Translations under genes and position numbers: made by a program
In this document: piece by piece, positions 5,863 to 8,026 of the stretch
Position numbering within the stretch: the first letter of the stretch is position 1
Layout of the letters: each line of letters starts with the position of its first letter
Assembly (NCBI GenBank): GCA_023442945.1
Contig: JAEZWW010000016.1
Location: 1-8,026 of the forward strand
DNA length: 8,026 nt
DNA from: Pseudomonadota bacterium
GTDB lineage: Bacteria; Pseudomonadota; Gammaproteobacteria; Burkholderiales; Burkholderiaceae_C
Direction of reading: 5' to 3'
The notes under the pieces: model-generated
Databases searched by the model: none
Told to the model about the DNA's origin: nothing
Seen by the model: the letters and a program-made list of their open reading frames with translations, nothing else

Positions 5863-6851
5863 GCCGCCCCGCCCCCCTGCCTTTCCACCTGCCGCTGCCC
5901 GACATCGCGCCCTGGCGCGCGGGCAACACCGGCGTTGAAGGCGTCTGGCATTTCGACAGCGGCCGCCCTGGCCGCGCCGTGATGCTCAGCGCGCTGATCC
6001 ATGGCAACGAAGTCTGCGGCGCCTGGGCGCTGAAAGGTTTGCTGGAAGCCGGCGTGCGGCCCGACGTGGGCAGCTTGACGCTCGCCTTCTGCAACCTGGC
6101 CGCGTTCGACCGCTTCAGCCTGCCGAACACCGACGCTGCGCGCTTCGTCGAAGAAGACCTGAACCGCCAGTGGAGCGCCGAGCGCATGGCCGGTGGCGAA
6201 AGCCTGGAGCGCCGCCGGGCCGCCGCGCTGCGCCCCTTTGTCGAGCGCGCCGACTGGCTGCTGGACCTGCATTCCATGCACGAGCCCAGCGCGCCGCTGC
6301 TGCTGACCGGCGTGCAGCCGCGCAACCTGGCGCTGGCGCGCGCGCTGCGGGCGCCCGAGCACATCGTCATCGACGCGGGCCACAAAGACGGCGTGCGCAT
6401 GCGCGACTTCGGGCGCTTTGGCCTGCCGGACGACCAGGCGGGCGATGTGCGCTCGCTCCTGATCGAATGCGGCTTCCATGGCGACTTGAGCAGCCGCGCC
6501 GTTGCGCAGGACATGTGCGGGCGCTTTTTGCAGGAAAGCGCGTGTGTCAGCGCCGCCACGTTGGCCGAGCACCTGCCCGGCTGGCGCCTGCCCGACGCGC
6601 CGCGCCAATGGGCGCTGACGGTGGACGGCGCCGCCGTGGCGCGCAGCGAGCGCTTCGCCTTTGTCGGCGACTTCACGGGCCTGGAGGTGTTCGAGAAAGC
6701 CGGCACCGTGATCGGCCACCACGACGGCCAGGGCCAGGGCGACGCCGTGGTCACGCCTTACGACGACTGCGTGCTGGTCATGCCTTCGGTGCGGCAGGCG
6801 CGCGAGGGCGTGACGGTGGTGCGCTTCGCCCGTCGGGCGGCGCTGGCCTGA
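5859..6851 (+). CDS. Succinylglutamate desuccinylase/aspartoacylase family zinc deacylase
   Basis: This 330-residue zinc hydrolase has the M14-like AstE/AspA fold, whose members remove an acyl group from N-acyl amino acids. The zinc ligands are visible: H48 and E51 in ALIHGNE, and H138 in LLDLHSMH. N102 and R103 in EEDLNRQW match the substrate-carboxylate motif of aspartoacylases. E203 in LLIECGFHG is the likely catalytic glutamate. The C-terminal part, from about residue 245, fits the beta-domain usual in the family. The ATG overlaps the stop of the Bug gene (ATGA), which implies translational coupling and a shared substrate. It lacks the arginine-catabolism neighbours (astA, astB, astD) expected for true AstE, so I give no symbol. 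The exact acyl donor cannot be told from sequence. Confidence 0.88.
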   Translation: MSRPAPLPFHLPLPDIAPWRAGNTGVEGVWHFDSGRPGRAVMLSALIHGNEVCGAWALKGLLEAGVRPDVGSLTLAFCNLAAFDRFSLPNTDAARFVEEDLNRQWSAERMAGGESLERRRAAALRPFVERADWLLDLHSMHEPSAPLLLTGVQPRNLALARALRAPEHIVIDAGHKDGVRMRDFGRFGLPDDQAGDVRSLLIECGFHGDLSSRAVAQDMCGRFLQESACVSAATLAEHLPGWRLPDAPRQWALTVDGAAVARSERFAFVGDFTGLEVFEKAGTVIGHHDGQGQGDAVVTPYDDCVLVMPSVRQAREGVTVVRFARRAALA

Positions 6852-6852
6852 A

Positions 6853-6877
6853 GTAACCGGGTTGGAGTACTTTTTTT
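6853..6877 (+). terminator. Weak candidate terminator of the Bug-deacylase operon
   Basis: GTA (6853-6855) pairs with TAC (6868-6870) and CC (6857-6858) with GG (6864-6865), with small internal mismatches. T7 follows directly at 6871-6877. The stem is short; the T run and its place two bases after the stop are the main support. Confidence 0.35.
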
Positions 6878-6890
6878 CAGTATCAAAACC

Positions 6891-6926
6891 ATAGCTGGCC
6901 GCGCAGATGGTTGTAAGGCTGCGGCC
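6891..6926 (+). repeat. Dispersed intergenic repeat, copy 2
   Basis: This is the second copy of the element at 4668-4703, differing at two positions (T to C at base 9, G to A at base 26). The base-9 change turns a G.U pair into a G-C pair in the predicted stem (GGCC with GGCC, GCAG with CTGC), so the fold is kept. It starts 40 bases after the deacylase stop, preceded by AT-rich sequence. Confidence 0.8.
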
Positions 6927-6937
6927 ATGAAAGCCAT

Positions 6938-6960
6938 GAAAAAGCGGCCCGCAGGCCGCT
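6938..6960 (-). terminator. Intrinsic terminator of the M48 protease gene
   Basis: AGCGGCC (6943-6949) and GGCCGCT (6954-6960) form a perfect 7-bp stem with a four-base loop. Read on the minus strand it is followed by TTTTT (6943-6939, the first T also closing the stem), the classical arrangement. It lies about 25 bases past the M48 stop codon. The + strand side has no T run, so it should act mainly on minus-strand transcripts. Confidence 0.85.
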
Positions 6961-6984
6961 GGATCGCCGCGCGCGCTGCGCCGC

Positions 6985-7815
6985 TCAGCGCTTGCCGCTG
7001 CGCGCCGCCTCGTAGAGCGGCATGACGCGCGGCACGGCCTGCTGCAGCGCGGCGATGCGGTCGCCCGACGACGGGTGGGTCGACATGAAGCCCGGGCCGC
7101 TGCCGCCGCCTTGTTGCGCCATCTTCTGCCACAGCGTGACGGCCGCGCGCGGGTCGTAACCGGCGCGGGCGGCGAGTTCCAGGCCGTACAGGTCGGCCTC
7201 GCTTTCCATGCTGCGCGAAAACGGCAGGTCCAGCGCCAGCTGCTTGCCCATGCTGGCCAGCTGCGTCGCGCCGCTGCCCAGGCCCAGCAGCGCGCCGCCG
7301 ATCGACACCGCCAGATCGCCCGCGGCCGACTGCGACATCTTCTCGCGCGAATGCTCGCGCAGCGCGTGCGCCATCTCGTGGCCCATGACGGCGGCGATCT
7401 CGTCGTCGGTCAGCTTCAGCTTGCGGATCAGGCCGGTGTAGAAGGTGATCTTGCCGCCCGCCATGACGTGCGCGTTGACGGTGTCTTCGTTGATCAGCAC
7501 CAGCTGCCACGGCCACTTCGCGGCGTCGGGGCGGAAGGCGGCGACCTGCGGCACCAGGCGCTGCATGACGGCGCGCACGCGGTTGTATTCGGGGCCGCTG
7601 GTGATCAGCGTGCCGTCCGAACGCGCCTCGTTGTTCTGTTCGTTGTAGTACTGCAGCGACTGCTGCATCACCGTTTCGGACGACACCAGCAGCAGCTGCG
7701 AGCGGCTGCGCCCGTCGGTGGTCACGCTGCCCGTGGTGGTGGTGCCGCAGCCAGCGGCAAGCAAGGCGGCGGCGGCCAGGGCGGCCAGGGCGGCCAGGGT
7801 GCGGCGGTGGGACAT
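6985..7815 (-). CDS. M48 family metalloprotease, lipoprotein
   Basis: This 276-residue zinc metallopeptidase is predicted to act in the envelope, probably in protein quality control like E. coli LoiP or BepA. The N-terminus is a lipoprotein signal: SHRR, a run of Leu/Ala, then LLAAGC with C23 as the lipidated cysteine. GTTTTGS follows as a flexible linker. The active site is GHEMAHALREHS with H146, E147 and H150, and the third ligand is E204 in MESEADLYG. STHPSSGDRI near the C-terminus is typical of the LoiP/YcaL-type group. The TPR domain of BepA is absent; the length suits the short LoiP-like class. ATG 7815 has a good GAGGAG site six bases upstream. The first codons contain a 9-bp tandem repeat. 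An IS481-family element begins 91 bases upstream of the start, so native promoter sequence may have been displaced. Confidence 0.93.
   Translation of the reverse strand: MSHRRTLAALAALAAAALLAAGCGTTTTGSVTTDGRSRSQLLLVSSETVMQQSLQYYNEQNNEARSDGTLITSGPEYNRVRAVMQRLVPQVAAFRPDAAKWPWQLVLINEDTVNAHVMAGGKITFYTGLIRKLKLTDDEIAAVMGHEMAHALREHSREKMSQSAAGDLAVSIGGALLGLGSGATQLASMGKQLALDLPFSRSMESEADLYGLELAARAGYDPRAAVTLWQKMAQQGGGSGPGFMSTHPSSGDRIAALQQAVPRVMPLYEAARSGKR
7772..7798. repeat. Three 9-bp tandem repeats in the M48 signal peptide
   Basis: GCGGCCAGG is repeated perfectly three times (7772-7780, 7781-7789, 7790-7798). On the coding (minus) strand each unit encodes Leu-Ala-Ala of the hydrophobic core. Gain or loss of a unit keeps the frame. 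Confidence 0.85.
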
Positions 7816-7821
7816 GCGGGG

Positions 7822-7827
7822 CTCCTC
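7822..7827 (-). promoter_or_regulatory. Shine-Dalgarno of the M48 gene
   Basis: GAGGAG on the minus strand sits six bases before ATG 7815. This strong site supports that start. Confidence 0.8.
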
Positions 7828-7900
7828 AGTCGATCGTCGGGGGATGGGCCGATCGTACCCGGCGGGCGGGGGCGGCGCGCGCGGGACAAGCTCGCGGGGC

Positions 7901-7906
7901 GCTAGC
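7901..7906. other. IS481-type target site GCTAGC
   Basis: GCTAGC directly abuts the IS end at 7907. The IS481 target consensus is NCTAGN, duplicated as 6 bp on insertion, so this is probably one copy of the target duplication. The partner copy would lie outside the window. Confidence 0.7.
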
Positions 7907-8026
7907 TGTTGTGTCTCAATAGGTTGTTCACCCGAGAGGGTCTGGGAGACTGGAGTTACGACGCTTCAGCATCTCAGAGGATTCCCCCCGGATGAACACC
8001 CACAAGAATGCCAGACTCACCTATGA
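7907..8026 (+). mobile_element. Left end of an IS481-family insertion sequence (partial)
   Basis: The end begins TGTTGTGTCTCAATAGGTTG. It shares the TGT terminus and the TCAATAGGTTG block, in the same register, with my recollection of the Bordetella pertussis IS481 end. About 65 bases of leader follow, with the GAGACTGGAGTT area resembling IS481's GAGAAACTGGAA. A GAGG ribosome site (7977-7980) and a CCCGGATGAACACCCA translation start complete the match. The element runs off the right edge. Confidence 0.85.
7992..8026 (+). CDS. IS481-family transposase, N-terminal fragment (cut by window end)
   Basis: Only 11 full codons are present: MNTHKNARLTY, plus two bases. IS481-family transposases commonly start MNTHKxARLT, followed by a helix-turn-helix and then a DDE integrase core; neither lies in view. 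The ribosome site AGAGGA (7976-7981) is 10 bases upstream. Whether the rest of the gene is intact cannot be judged. Confidence 0.8.
   Translation, partial: MNTHKNARLTY

Noticed and set aside
5442..6722. 426-codon minus-strand open frame over the Bug and deacylase genes
   Set aside because: It spans two genes with intact family motifs on the + strand and shows no recognisable domain itself.
7852..7889. M48 promoter from TACGAT and TTGTCC on the minus strand
   Set aside because: The hexamers are 26 bases apart, too far for a sigma-70 promoter.
7075..7905. 276-codon + strand open frame opposite the M48 gene
   Set aside because: It is the antisense of the HExxH protease and rich in Gln/Arg/Ala/Gly/His, with no motif.
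1..8026. CRISPR array, tRNA, rRNA, toxin-antitoxin or phage-defence genes
   Set aside because: No regularly spaced repeats, no tRNA- or rRNA-like segments and no gene of those families were seen.

Overview
The window is GC-rich DNA with a beta-proteobacterial character, most likely Burkholderiales and probably Comamonadaceae. This rests on the strong G/C bias at third codon positions, a Bug/TctC-family periplasmic binding protein, a group-2 pyrF, an IS481-family end like the Bordetella element, and two short dispersed intergenic repeats. The genus cannot be fixed from the sequence alone.

Layout. Positions 1-65 hold what may be the last codons of a preceding gene. Positions 66-340 are a non-coding leader with strong GC hairpins and three T tracts. 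A zinc-type TonB-dependent outer-membrane receptor (ZnuD-like, His-rich loop) follows on the + strand to 2455. It converges on a minus-strand phosphoserine transaminase (serC type, 2499-3632). That gene is divergent from pyrF (+, 3802-4656). After pyrF come a dispersed repeat and a terminator-like hairpin. Next is a two-gene operon (+): a Bug-family solute-binding protein (4882-5862) overlapping by four bases a zinc-dependent deacylase of the succinylglutamate desuccinylase/aspartoacylase family (5859-6851). A second copy of the same repeat and a good minus-strand terminator separate this from a minus-strand M48 metalloprotease lipoprotein (6985-7815). The window ends inside the left end of an IS481-family insertion sequence (from 7907), inserted next to a GCTAGC target, with the first 11 codons of its transposase.

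How the genes relate. Most are independent housekeeping or envelope functions: zinc uptake at the outer membrane, serine and vitamin B6 precursor metabolism, pyrimidine synthesis, and envelope proteolysis. The only tight functional unit is the binding-protein/deacylase pair. Its start-stop overlap suggests capture and hydrolysis of an acylated amino acid or similar carboxylate, but the substrate is unknown.

I did not find a clearly new multi-gene system. The items most worth a second look are regulatory or mobile: the repeat pair at the 3' ends of two + strand genes, the hairpin plus T6 that every conventional leader of the Bug gene must cross, the alternative hairpins upstream of the receptor, and the IS481 insertion upstream of the M48 gene.
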